DNA of 64,000 nucleotides from Bacillus sp. OxB-1 (GTDB lineage Bacteria; Bacillota; Bacilli; Bacillales_A; Planococcaceae): positions 1,871,001 through 1,935,000 of the forward strand of contig NZ_AP013294.1 of the NCBI RefSeq assembly GCF_000829195.1, written 5' to 3'. The position numbers and the translations under genes were made by a program. This document shows positions 45,024-53,347 of this stretch, piece after piece (positions within the stretch are counted from its first letter, which is position 1; each line of letters opens with the position of its first letter). The notes below the pieces were generated by a model that saw nothing but the letters and a program-made list of their open reading frames with translations, was not told the origin of the DNA and made no database searches.

Positions 45024-45794
45024 ATGATAATTTTAGTTGTTTTTGGAGTCGTATGTGGAATGATTGCTAGTATAGTCGGGGCAGGCAGTTCCATGATGAT
45101 GACGCCTTTACTACTATATTTATATCCCTTACTTACCGGGACGCATTTTACTATTCAAACGATCACATCCGCAACGCTGGCACTGACTCTTTTTTCTACA
45201 GCAACGGCTTCGATCCGGTACCATCAGGAAAAACTCATACCGTATCGTTATGCTCTAATACTCGCAGCCAGTGGTTCGTTCGGTTCATTCATCTCTGGAG
45301 GTTACATTGCGCAATATGTGGATCGTTTATTTGTTTTGATCCTTTTCGGTATTATTGCTGTTTTGTCGTTCGTCTTTAATTTAATTCCCATTAAAGAAAA
45401 TAAGGTTCAGAAACCGGAGACAATGCTGTTAGTAATGGGGATTGTTCTTATCTTTTTCTTGGGTATCACTACAGGGATTATTGGAATTGGGGGTATGGTT
45501 CTGTTTATGCCGTACCTAGTCTATGTATTGCATTTTCCAATTCGCAAAGCAATCGGGACTACTACACTTTCGGGAGCTATGATTGCTCTTTTCGGGATTA
45601 TCGGAAAATCTGTCGCAGGCATGATGTATTGGAAAATTGCTCTAATTGTTGCGGTTGGTGGGATGGTGGGGGGGTATATTGGGCCGAGTTTAGGTCAATT
45701 CCTCCCTGAGCGTCTACTGCGTTATGGTCTGGCGGTCATTCTGCTTTCGATTATAGCAACAGTCGCAATAGATATCATACAGTTGGTTATGTAA
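45024..45794 (+). CDS. TauE/SafE-type anion exporter
   Basis: A 256-residue membrane protein with about eight segments. The TauE repeats are visible as GMIASIVGAGSSMMMTPLLL near the N-terminus and GIIGIGGMVLFMPYLVYVLH about residue 150. Relatives export sulfite, sulfonates or organic sulfur anions; the substrate here is unknown. GAAGGGAGA precedes the ATG by 7 bases. AT-rich codon use matches the accessory region. Its terminator is directly followed by the IS91-like element. Confidence 0.85.
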   Translation: MIILVVFGVVCGMIASIVGAGSSMMMTPLLLYLYPLLTGTHFTIQTITSATLALTLFSTATASIRYHQEKLIPYRYALILAASGSFGSFISGGYIAQYVDRLFVLILFGIIAVLSFVFNLIPIKENKVQKPETMLLVMGIVLIFFLGITTGIIGIGGMVLFMPYLVYVLHFPIRKAIGTTTLSGAMIALFGIIGKSVAGMMYWKIALIVAVGGMVGGYIGPSLGQFLPERLLRYGLAVILLSIIATVAIDIIQLVM

Positions 45795-45854
45795 TGAATT
45801 TTATAATGAAAGGGAACAACGTTTCAATTTTTGTGGAACACTAATCCTCTCTGA

Positions 45855-45894
45855 ATAAGACCCTTAACAGGCCGGATGGCTGAGGGTCTTTTTT
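45855..45894 (+). terminator. Terminator of the tauE-like gene
   Basis: AGACCCTTA pairs with TGAGGGTCT and leads into TTTTTTG. Confidence 0.85.
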
Positions 45895-45975
45895 GTTGCT
45901 TAGGAAATTATAAAATTTTGACCTGTGGATAACTGTTCGATAAAATGTTCGTATACTCGAAGGGACTGAGACGCG

Positions 45976-47214
45976 ATGAGAGGGACTAGTGGAGTCATCA
46001 AAAGAATACTGAAAGACCATTTCGATGGGTTTTGGCAAATGCACTCTACTTTGTTTCCCGAAGCTTATCGAGAGGATATAAAAGAAACCGTCCTGAAAAC
46101 AATCCGTTGTGGATCCTCGGATGTAGGATATGCGAGATATGAATGTCTGGGTTGTGAAGGGAATCCATCTCCTGTCATTGTCTGTTTCACATGCAAGAGC
46201 CGCTTTTGTAATAAGTGTGGAAAGAAATATACGGATGACTGGTCCACCAAACAGCAGGATTTAATCTTTAATGTGCCGCATCGCCACATGGTATTCACCA
46301 TTCCCGAGGAACTTCGGAATATCTTTTTCCACGACCGCAAAAAATTGAATGAGTTGAGTAGACAGGTAGCCGGGGTCTTCCAATTCTATTATCGTCGTAA
46401 AAGCAGGAAGCGCAACCTACAAGCCGGGGTGATCACGGTCATCCATACGTTCGGAAGGGATCTGAAGTTCAATCCACATATACATGCCCTAGTGACGGAA
46501 GGGGCGATTGATAATCGGAATGAATGGTGTTCAAGTGATTTCATTCCCTATGAATTCTTACGGAAATCCTGGCAAAAGGTGCTACTCGATTTAATGAAGA
46601 AGTGGTTTCCCGATCACCCAAAGGCCCAGGAATTAATCAATGATTTATATAGGCGATATCCGAAAGGATTCTATGTGAACGCAGAACAGAAAATGAAGGA
46701 TGCCAAAGGGGCAGCCAAATACATAGGCAGATACTTGGCGAGACCGGCCATCGCCGAATATCGCATTGTCGGATACGATGGGAAGGAAGTCGAGTTCTGG
46801 TATGAAGATCATAAAACAGGGAAACGGGTGGACGTGAAGCAGTCGGTCTATCGATTCCTGTTCAATATTTTACAGCACATCCCACCAAAACACTTCAGAA
46901 TGGTGGGCCGTTTTGGGTTGTATAGCAGAAGATCGTATCAGAAGGCAAATCAAATTCTAAGCCTTTATGCCTTCATGCGGACAAAACAACTTTCCATGCT
47001 TTTGGAAAGAAGGAAAAAGAGAAAAACATATCGGGAACGGATGAGGGAGGCTTTTGATCGGGATCCGTTTATTTGCCCGTGTTGCCATCGGGAGATGGAC
47101 CTGGTGGAGATTTGGCATGCTGATTATGGAATCCTGTATCATTATATGGAGGGCATGAAAATTATTAAAAGAAGGGAGAAGTCGGAGGATGCCAACAGAC
47201 GAAGAACTGGATGA
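45976..47214 (+). CDS. IS91-family transposase
   Basis: About 412 residues. The N-terminal zinc-binding domain has CLGCEGN and CFTCKSRFCNKCGKKY (residues about 56-90). The rolling-circle catalytic domain contains the HUH-like motif FNPHIHALVTEGAI (about residue 174) and a downstream Tyr-rich segment (AAKYIGRYLARPAIAEYRIV). A further C-x2-C pair (FICPCCHREM) lies near the C-terminus. The gene appears intact. The start at 45976 has only a weak ribosome site. Confidence 0.9.
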   Translation: MRGTSGVIKRILKDHFDGFWQMHSTLFPEAYREDIKETVLKTIRCGSSDVGYARYECLGCEGNPSPVIVCFTCKSRFCNKCGKKYTDDWSTKQQDLIFNVPHRHMVFTIPEELRNIFFHDRKKLNELSRQVAGVFQFYYRRKSRKRNLQAGVITVIHTFGRDLKFNPHIHALVTEGAIDNRNEWCSSDFIPYEFLRKSWQKVLLDLMKKWFPDHPKAQELINDLYRRYPKGFYVNAEQKMKDAKGAAKYIGRYLARPAIAEYRIVGYDGKEVEFWYEDHKTGKRVDVKQSVYRFLFNILQHIPPKHFRMVGRFGLYSRRSYQKANQILSLYAFMRTKQLSMLLERRKKRKTYRERMREAFDRDPFICPCCHREMDLVEIWHADYGILYHYMEGMKIIKRREKSEDANRRRTG

Positions 47215-47440
47215 ACTGAACCGAGCATTTTTACAATCATTAGAAGAGGATGACCCGTTCGGATTGAACGAAAAAATAAGTACGATTGAATTTGAGTGTC
47301 GGGATTGTCAGGAATTAGATGACGTTCCCGATTTTGTAGTGGCGGACTTTCAGGTCGACTTAAAACAGAATGAGGAAGTCGAAATCGAATGTCCTTTTTG
47401 TGGTGGGACCATGCATAGAGCGAAAAAAAGTCCCAAGTGA
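47189..47440 (+). CDS. Small zinc-ribbon protein inside the IS91-like element
   Basis: An 83-residue acidic protein overlapping the transposase 3' end by 26 bp in another frame, with GAAGGGAGAAG upstream of its ATG. It has two CxxC pairs (FECRDCQEL and IECPFCGGTM), a zinc-ribbon layout. Both genes lie within the element limits, so it is probably a passenger or transposition accessory gene. No named family recognised. A hairpin (CCCAAGTG/CACTTGGG) follows its stop. Confidence 0.75.
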   Translation: MPTDEELDELNRAFLQSLEEDDPFGLNEKISTIEFECRDCQELDDVPDFVVADFQVDLKQNEEVEIECPFCGGTMHRAKKSPK

Positions 47441-47494
47441 ATCGATTCCACTTGGGACGGGGACAGAGGCGCTTTAGCGCTTTTGTTCTGCGAT

Positions 47495-49072
47495 TCACTT
47501 CTCCTGTTTATCCCACTCTTCTATGTTCCAGAGGACGCCGAAACCGTGATGGCCAAGTATGCGCGTGCTGATGCCGGTCACTTCGTTATTCACTCCGTAC
47601 AGCGCCTTTAAATAAACGAGGAATGTATACGGCGGGTCTTGCGTCAATTCCTTCTGGAAACGCACGTAGAGTTCTTTCCGTTCTTCAGGATCCGTAGCGG
47701 TCCGGGCCGCTGTAAGTAACCGGTCCACTTCGAGGTTACGGTATTTACCGAAATTGTATCGTCCGTCGCCGATCTCGCTGCTATGGAACAATCGGTAGGT
47801 ATGGTCATCAGGATCATATTCACTCCCCCAACCAATGAGTAATGCCTCCTCGCCGTCGTACCGGACCGCATTTTGATCCACCGGCTTCGGTTCAGCAAGG
47901 ATGCCGATCCGCTTGAGCTGCTGGGAGACGACATTGACCAATGCGACGCGTACCGGATCTTGTGCGGGGGCGACAAGTTCGAATTCGAAGCGCTTCCCAT
48001 CTTTCTCTAAAATACCATCTTCGTTTTTCTTCCATCCCGCATTTTCTAACAGTTCTTGCGCCTGTTTGTAATCCGGTCCAGTCAAGTCCGTCCGGGGATT
48101 CGCCACCCATGATTTCTGGAGTGGGCCGTATGCGGCTTCTCCCTTCTCCAAAAGGACGCCTTCCACGAGTGCCTCTCTATCGACGGCAAGGCTGATGGCC
48201 TGCCGCACTTTGGGATCCTGGAAAATGTCTAAGTCCAAATTGAACAGGATTGCCCGGTAATCGGCAGTCTCCAGTTCATGGAGTGTGAATGAATCCGATT
48301 CCTTTACCGCCTTCAGCTGGGCAGGGGATAGGTGAGCCAGATCGATCTCTCCCGCTTTCAGCTGCACGAGACGTGTGTTGGCATCAGGGATGGCTTTGAA
48401 GACAACTTCATCCAGCTTCGGGGTCTGTCCGTAATACCGAGTATTCCGCTCAAGGATAATGGTACCATCGCTTTTCCATTCTTTCAGCTTGAATGGACCG
48501 TTTCCGATTGGGTTGCGGTTGTACTCCGTTTCATTCAAGTTTTCACCATCAAGTACATGCTTCGGCACGATGCCGACTTTCAACTTGTCAAGAAGCGGTG
48601 GATATGGCTTATGGAGGGTGATCCGCACTTCATGATCGCCTGTTGTCTCCACCTTGGCGATTTCGCTGAATTCACCCGCAATCGGGGTGTTTGTCGAAGG
48701 ATCAAGTATTTTTTCCAATGTGAATACCACGTCTTCGGGCTTCACGGATTCTCCGTCTTGCCAGACAGCATCTTTCCTCAATTGGAATGTATATGTCAGT
48801 TGATCTTCGCTGACGGACCAGCTTTCGGCCAGGTCCGGGGTCACTTCATTTTGTTCGTTCGGCTTGGTCAACCCTCTGTACAGCAACGTGTCGATTTCCT
48901 GGCTTTCATCAAGGATTGGGTTTACTTTATCAATTTCGGATTCCATACCATAGACGAGCTGTTTTTTCACAGTTTCCCCTTGATCGGCGGTTTTTCCGCT
49001 GCATCCGCTAATTAAAGCGAAGAGTAGCAGGGTTATGATGCCGACTGTCGATTTTAACAAAAATCTCTTCAA
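47495..49072 (-). CDS. Nickel/peptide-type ABC transporter binding lipoprotein
   Basis: A 525-residue SBP_bac_5 protein. The signal peptide ends in a lipobox (ALISGCSG). Conserved blocks LRKDAVWQDGESVKPEDVVF and NPIGNGPFKLKEWKSDGTII place it in the NikA/DppA/OppA group. Metal-peptide or dipeptide substrates are possible; none is shown. It is the last gene of an operon whose permease and ATPase genes are truncated (50.3 kb). Its stop is 7 bp from the right end of the IS91-like element. The start overlaps the previous gene by 4 bp. Confidence 0.88.
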   Translation of the reverse strand: MKRFLLKSTVGIITLLLFALISGCSGKTADQGETVKKQLVYGMESEIDKVNPILDESQEIDTLLYRGLTKPNEQNEVTPDLAESWSVSEDQLTYTFQLRKDAVWQDGESVKPEDVVFTLEKILDPSTNTPIAGEFSEIAKVETTGDHEVRITLHKPYPPLLDKLKVGIVPKHVLDGENLNETEYNRNPIGNGPFKLKEWKSDGTIILERNTRYYGQTPKLDEVVFKAIPDANTRLVQLKAGEIDLAHLSPAQLKAVKESDSFTLHELETADYRAILFNLDLDIFQDPKVRQAISLAVDREALVEGVLLEKGEAAYGPLQKSWVANPRTDLTGPDYKQAQELLENAGWKKNEDGILEKDGKRFEFELVAPAQDPVRVALVNVVSQQLKRIGILAEPKPVDQNAVRYDGEEALLIGWGSEYDPDDHTYRLFHSSEIGDGRYNFGKYRNLEVDRLLTAARTATDPEERKELYVRFQKELTQDPPYTFLVYLKALYGVNNEVTGISTRILGHHGFGVLWNIEEWDKQEK

Positions 49073-50304
49073 TTGTATTCCTCCTGAATGGTAATATCAT
49101 TTGGTATTTTCCCGCCGGGTATATGCGCGAGCAGGCTTTGGGTGAAAGGCTGTCTGGACAAACTCAGCTCCGCGGCAAGTTGTTCATCCACGATTCGACC
49201 ATTTTGGATGACGTATATCCTGCTGCACAGGGCAAGGGCCGTCCGAATATCATGTGTGATGAACAGGATGGACAGGGCATCCTGTTCACGGAACGATCGA
49301 ACAAGGTCTATCATCTTGGCCTGTGTACTCATATCCAAGCTGGCAAACGGCTCGTCGAGGACGAGAAGTTCCGGCTGGACAGCGAGCGCCCGCGCCAGTG
49401 CAATCCGCTGACGCATGCCACCTGACAGTTCATGCGGATACTTCTGCGCCGTCTCCGGAGGAAGGCCGACTTTTTCAAGGAGCGTCTCAGTCACTTGCTG
49501 CCGTGTCCGCGCATCGACTTTCCTATATTCCAATCCTTCTCCGACAATCCGTCCCGCTGTCCAGCCGGGGTTGAATGACGCGGCAGGATCTTGATGCACC
49601 CATTGCACGCCATCCGGCCAATTAGTTGTTCCTTGCCAGTGGATATGACCTTCTGAGCACGATTCCAGTCCGAGAAGGAGCCGGGAAAGGGTGCTTTTTC
49701 CTCCACCGCTTTCGCCAATCAGACCGACGATTTCTCCGGCGCCGACTGTCAGTGATGCTCCGTCCACGGCTTGGAAGCCCCTTTTGTACAGGAAACCTCC
49801 AGAAACATAGACTTTGGATACATCATGCGCCTCGATAAGAGGAACCTCCTTGGGCTGGGAATCCGCTTTATTTTCAGGAATTCCTGCAAGTGTTCGATAA
49901 TTATTCAACAACCGACGGGCGGTCTCCGACTTCGGATTACGGAATAGCCGGCGGACCGGAGCATCTTCGACCAGTCGTCCGTTGCTCATAACAAGGATGC
50001 GGTTCCCGACATCCGCCGCGACGCCAAGGTCATGCGTGATCATCAACAGCGTTCCACCTGTCTCTACTTGCCAATCTTTAAGCAAGCGGAGCACAGTCGC
50101 CTGGATAGGGAGGTCCAATGCGGTCGTCGGTTCATCGGCAATGAGCAGTGCCGGTTCCAATGAAGCCGTCAGAGCAAGCTGAATCCTTTGGCGCATTCCG
50201 CCGGATAGTTCATGTGGATAAGCGGCAACTATCCGTTCGGGATCAGGCAAGCCTACCCGCTCAAGCCAGCGAAGTGCTTTTTGCTCCGCTTCTTTTCTCT
50301 TCAA
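49069..50304 (-). pseudogene. Fused double ABC ATPase, N-terminus deleted
   Basis: The remaining 411 codons hold the end of a first nucleotide-binding domain (LSGGMRQRIQLALT, LLIADEPTTALD) and a complete second one (Walker A GESGGGKSTLSRL, signature LSGGMRQRIALARA, Walker B LLVLDEPFASLD). The first Walker A and about 110-120 preceding residues are missing. Upstream sequence is instead the front of a permease gene. The only in-frame start is a TTG at the junction. This is the NikD-NikE or DppD-DppF fusion type, here crippled. Confidence 0.85.
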
Positions 50305-50599
50305 TCCTTATCCCGCCGGCCAGGCCGCTGATGGTCCCTAGAAGGACACCCCAAAATACAGTAAGCATCATGGACAGGAAACCGACCGCCAGCGAAATTC
50401 TGCCTCCGTATAGCAGCCGTGCCCAGACATCTCTACCAAGTTCGTCGGTACCGATCAGATGGATGCCGCTTGGGGGCTGCAGCACTTGGTCCATCCGGAT
50501 TTCGAGCGGGTCGTGTGCAGTGAGCAATGGTGCGGATGCGATGATAATCAGAAGAAGGAGGATTGCTGCTAAGGACGCCGATGTCAGGGTTCTTCTCAT
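50261..50599 (-). pseudogene. Truncated OppC/NikC-type permease
   Basis: The first ~97 codons are a normal DppC/NikC front: one membrane segment, IGTDELGRDVWARLLYGGRI, then a second segment ending GTISGLAGG. After that the frame runs into ATPase-gene DNA (IRIEEKRSGAKSTSLA) and stops. About 170-180 residues with the remaining segments and the EAA loop are gone. ATG overlaps the stop of the upstream permease (ATGA). Confidence 0.88.
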
Positions 50600-51561
50600 A
50601 GTCTCACCCCCCTGCCTGTCACTTCCTGCCGAAGCCGCGGATCAATCCAGGCTGCGACAAGGTCGGACAATAAATTGACGATGATGACAAATCCCATACT
50701 GAGCAAAATGATCGCCAGCAGGACGGGATAATCATGGGCGAGCGCCGATTTTAGCGCAAGACGCCCCAACCCGGGCCACGAGAAAATCGTTTCCACCACA
50801 ATGGAACCCGCCAATGAAATGGCGAGCGAAGTACCGGTGTATGTGATGAGTGGAACGGCGGCGTTAGGCAAGATGTGGCTAAACCAAATTCGGTGTTCCG
50901 AAATGCCGCGCGCCCGGAGCGCATATATATGATCTTGTTCTGCAGATAAGGTGAGGTGGTTCCGAAATAGTCGGATATAAAAACCGGCATGAGACAGCGC
51001 GAGGACAAGCGCTGGCATGATGAGATGTTTGAGGGAGAAAGTTCCATCACCCATACCGGAAGAAGGCAGGACACCCATCTGGACCGTGAATAATAGCATC
51101 ATCATTAGTGCAAGCCAGAAGGGAGGGACCGCCATGAGGATCACGCTGAACAAGAGGACAGTGCGGTCATAGAATGTGTTACGCCGGATGGCTGATGTCA
51201 TCCCGAATAGGAGGGCCAAGCCGATAAGGAGCAATTGCGATGCAATCAGCAGTACTGCCGTTGGATAAAAAGTTCGCATGACGACGGCGTCCGCGGGTTC
51301 ACCCGTAAGATAGGAGGCTCCCCAGTTCCCCTGAAGAGCCTGTCCGGCCCATTTAAAATACTGGACAGGAAGCTGTTCATCCAAGCCAAGGTTCGCTGCA
51401 ATCCGCTCCCGCTCCGCATCGGATAGTTTCTGCAGCTGCTCACCATACATAGCCGCTGCGGGGTCTCCTGGCAGAATGCGAATGAATGCAAAGCAGAGCA
51501 AGCTTCCGAGAAGCAGAACAATGCCGGCTTCCGCGGATCGTTTCAATAAAAAAAGACCCAT
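50596..51561 (-). CDS. NikB/DppB-type ABC permease
   Basis: About 321 residues, intact. MGLFLLKRSAEAGIVLLLGS begins the usual first segment; IRILPGDPAAAMYG and the EAA loop IYALRARGISEHRIWFSHIL follow. The start at 51561 is supported by AGAAGG 6-10 bases upstream; frames open further upstream have no ribosome site. First gene of the broken four-gene operon. With its partner permease and ATPase damaged, it probably has no working complex. Confidence 0.88.
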   Translation of the reverse strand: MGLFLLKRSAEAGIVLLLGSLLCFAFIRILPGDPAAAMYGEQLQKLSDAERERIAANLGLDEQLPVQYFKWAGQALQGNWGASYLTGEPADAVVMRTFYPTAVLLIASQLLLIGLALLFGMTSAIRRNTFYDRTVLLFSVILMAVPPFWLALMMMLLFTVQMGVLPSSGMGDGTFSLKHLIMPALVLALSHAGFYIRLFRNHLTLSAEQDHIYALRARGISEHRIWFSHILPNAAVPLITYTGTSLAISLAGSIVVETIFSWPGLGRLALKSALAHDYPVLLAIILLSMGFVIIVNLLSDLVAAWIDPRLRQEVTGRGVRL

Positions 51562-51608
51562 TTCCGACCTTCTTTCTACAACAGTTTCCGCTTCTATTTT
51601 ATCATATT

Positions 51609-51644
51609 CCGGTGCTCGTGGCATTCGAATGCTACGAGCACCGG
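51609..51644. other. 36-bp near-perfect palindrome
   Basis: CCGGTGCTCGTGGCATTC is followed by its complement with one mismatch. There is no T tract on either strand. It lies between the end of the MFS gene and the start of the nickel/peptide-type operon, upstream of the latter. It could be an operator or a terminator hairpin of the MFS gene. Confidence 0.7.
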
Positions 51645-51674
51645 AAAGCATCGTCCATTTTGGACTGCTATCGA

Positions 51675-53147
51675 TCATACGTCTTTTGGGGCCTCTTCCG
51701 GCACTGCGCGGTACACGGTGAATGCCAATAGGATGGCCACAAGGGACATGGCGAAGGCAATGAAGTAGACAAGTTCCACGCCCGCCACCATCGCCTGCTG
51801 GATTGCCGCAGGGTCAAGCGGGTTTGATACATCTTTCAGGAAATGGAGCTGTCGGGCATTCATGATGCCGATGAAGACGGACACCCCGATGGCTCCGGCA
51901 ACAGGCTGCAAGGTAGTCATCACTGCGGTGCCATGCGGATAGAGCTGCTTAGGCAACTGGTTCAATCCGTTCGTTTCGGCCGGCATCATGATCGCTGAGA
52001 TGGACAGCATCAGCAGGATATATCCGACAACTACGACCCAAAGCGGAGTATCGAGATCCAATCGGCTCATCATAAACATCGTCCCGCTCAGCACGATGGT
52101 CGCGGGGATCATCAGCAATCTCGGTCCGAATTTATCGAACAGAGCACCCATGAATGGCGACATCACGCCGTTCAACAAACTGCCTGGCAATAAGACCAAT
52201 CCTGCCGTCGCCGCCGACAATGCCAAGGGACCTTGCATATAGATCGGCAGAATGATTTCGGATGCGAACATCGCCATGATGATGATTAAAAACATGATGA
52301 CCGAATGGGTGTACATTGGATATTTGAACACCCGTAAATCCATGACCGGCTCTTTCAGCTTGAGTTGACGGATGGCGAATAAAGCAATTCCCGTCAATCC
52401 CGCTAGAATGGAAACGATGACAGTCGGACTGAAGAAACCGGCTTCGCTTTCGCCGACGGCACTGAAACCGTAGATCGTTCCCCCGAATCCGATTGTGGAA
52501 AATACGATGGATAGAACGTCAATCTTCGGTCGGGTCACTTCCGATACGTTGATCAAATATTTGGATGCAAACACAATGGAGAATAAAGCGAATGGAATGA
52601 CGGTGATGAATAAAAAGCGCCAACCGAGATATTCGACAATGACTCCGGATAAGGTAGGCCCGATTGCCGGGGCGAACATGATGACCAATCCGATAAGCCC
52701 CATAACTTTCCCGCGTCGGTGCGGCGGATAAATCAACAGGAACACATTAAAGATGATCGGCATCAGCAACCCCGTCCCGACCGCCTGGACGAGACGTCCG
52801 ACTAATAGGATGGCAAAAGTGGGGGCCATGGCACTGATTGTTGTTCCGATTGTAAATACGATCATCGTTCCCAGGAACAATTGGCGTGTTGTGTACCATT
52901 GCAATAACAGGGCGGAAACCGGGATTACAATTCCCATCACTAACATGAATCCTGTCGCCATCCATTGAACTGTGGGCAACGTGATATCGAATTCGTGCAT
53001 GAGTGTCGTAAGTGCGATGTTCAGCAAGGTTTCATTCAATATTGCAAAGAAAGCGCCGATGATCAAAGACAACATGATCGGTATGACTTTGACATTCGGA
53101 TCGTCGGCCAAGTATTCGTATTTCGTTGGTTGTGTAGTTTCTTTCAT
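51675..53147 (-). CDS. MFS drug efflux transporter, DHA2/EmrB type
   Basis: About 490 residues with some 14 membrane segments. Motif C-like MGLIGLVIMFAPAIGPTLSG (about residue 135) and the N-terminal NETLLNIALTTLMHEF with VQWMATGFMLVMG are typical of the 14-segment EmrB/QacA/LmrB family of proton-driven drug exporters. ATG 53147 follows AAAGGA; an in-frame start at 53183 lacks a site. No regulator gene is adjacent. Substrates are unknown. Confidence 0.9.
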   Translation of the reverse strand: MKETTQPTKYEYLADDPNVKVIPIMLSLIIGAFFAILNETLLNIALTTLMHEFDITLPTVQWMATGFMLVMGIVIPVSALLLQWYTTRQLFLGTMIVFTIGTTISAMAPTFAILLVGRLVQAVGTGLLMPIIFNVFLLIYPPHRRGKVMGLIGLVIMFAPAIGPTLSGVIVEYLGWRFLFITVIPFALFSIVFASKYLINVSEVTRPKIDVLSIVFSTIGFGGTIYGFSAVGESEAGFFSPTVIVSILAGLTGIALFAIRQLKLKEPVMDLRVFKYPMYTHSVIMFLIIIMAMFASEIILPIYMQGPLALSAATAGLVLLPGSLLNGVMSPFMGALFDKFGPRLLMIPATIVLSGTMFMMSRLDLDTPLWVVVVGYILLMLSISAIMMPAETNGLNQLPKQLYPHGTAVMTTLQPVAGAIGVSVFIGIMNARQLHFLKDVSNPLDPAAIQQAMVAGVELVYFIAFAMSLVAILLAFTVYRAVPEEAPKDV

Positions 53148-53298
53148 AAGAAAATCCTTTCCGGATATGTAATTTTGGTCCAAAAAAGAAGGGCCTTTTG
53201 CGTGAGGAACGAAAAAGGCACTCCAACAGCCATTATACGATACTATTGCATCCGGAAGAAGATGTCATTGAAAAAAAGTTGAGTACAATGGAGAAACG

Positions 53299-53337
53299 TA
53301 AAAACAGGCGAAGAAAAGAACTTCTCCTCACCTGTTT
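53299..53337 (-). terminator. Terminator of the catalase gene
   Basis: On the minus strand AAACAGGTGAGGAGAAG pairs with CTTCTTCGCCTGTTT, followed by TTAC; the T tract is short. Confidence 0.65.
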
Positions 53338-53347
53338 CCCCTGGTAC

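Larger units (their letters stand above)
45896..47488 (+). mobile_element. IS91-like element with a small passenger gene
   Basis: A unit of about 1.6 kb, bounded on the left by TTGCTTAGGAAATTATAAAA..TGTGGATAAC and on the right by a GCGC-TTTA-GCGC hairpin followed by TTTTGTTC. It has no inverted terminal repeats or target duplication, as expected for IS91-type rolling-circle elements; GTTC is a target tetranucleotide known for that family. It carries an IS91-type transposase and a small zinc-ribbon gene. Both ends recur in the 183-bp repeat at 18981-19163, which sets the limits. Confidence 0.8.
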
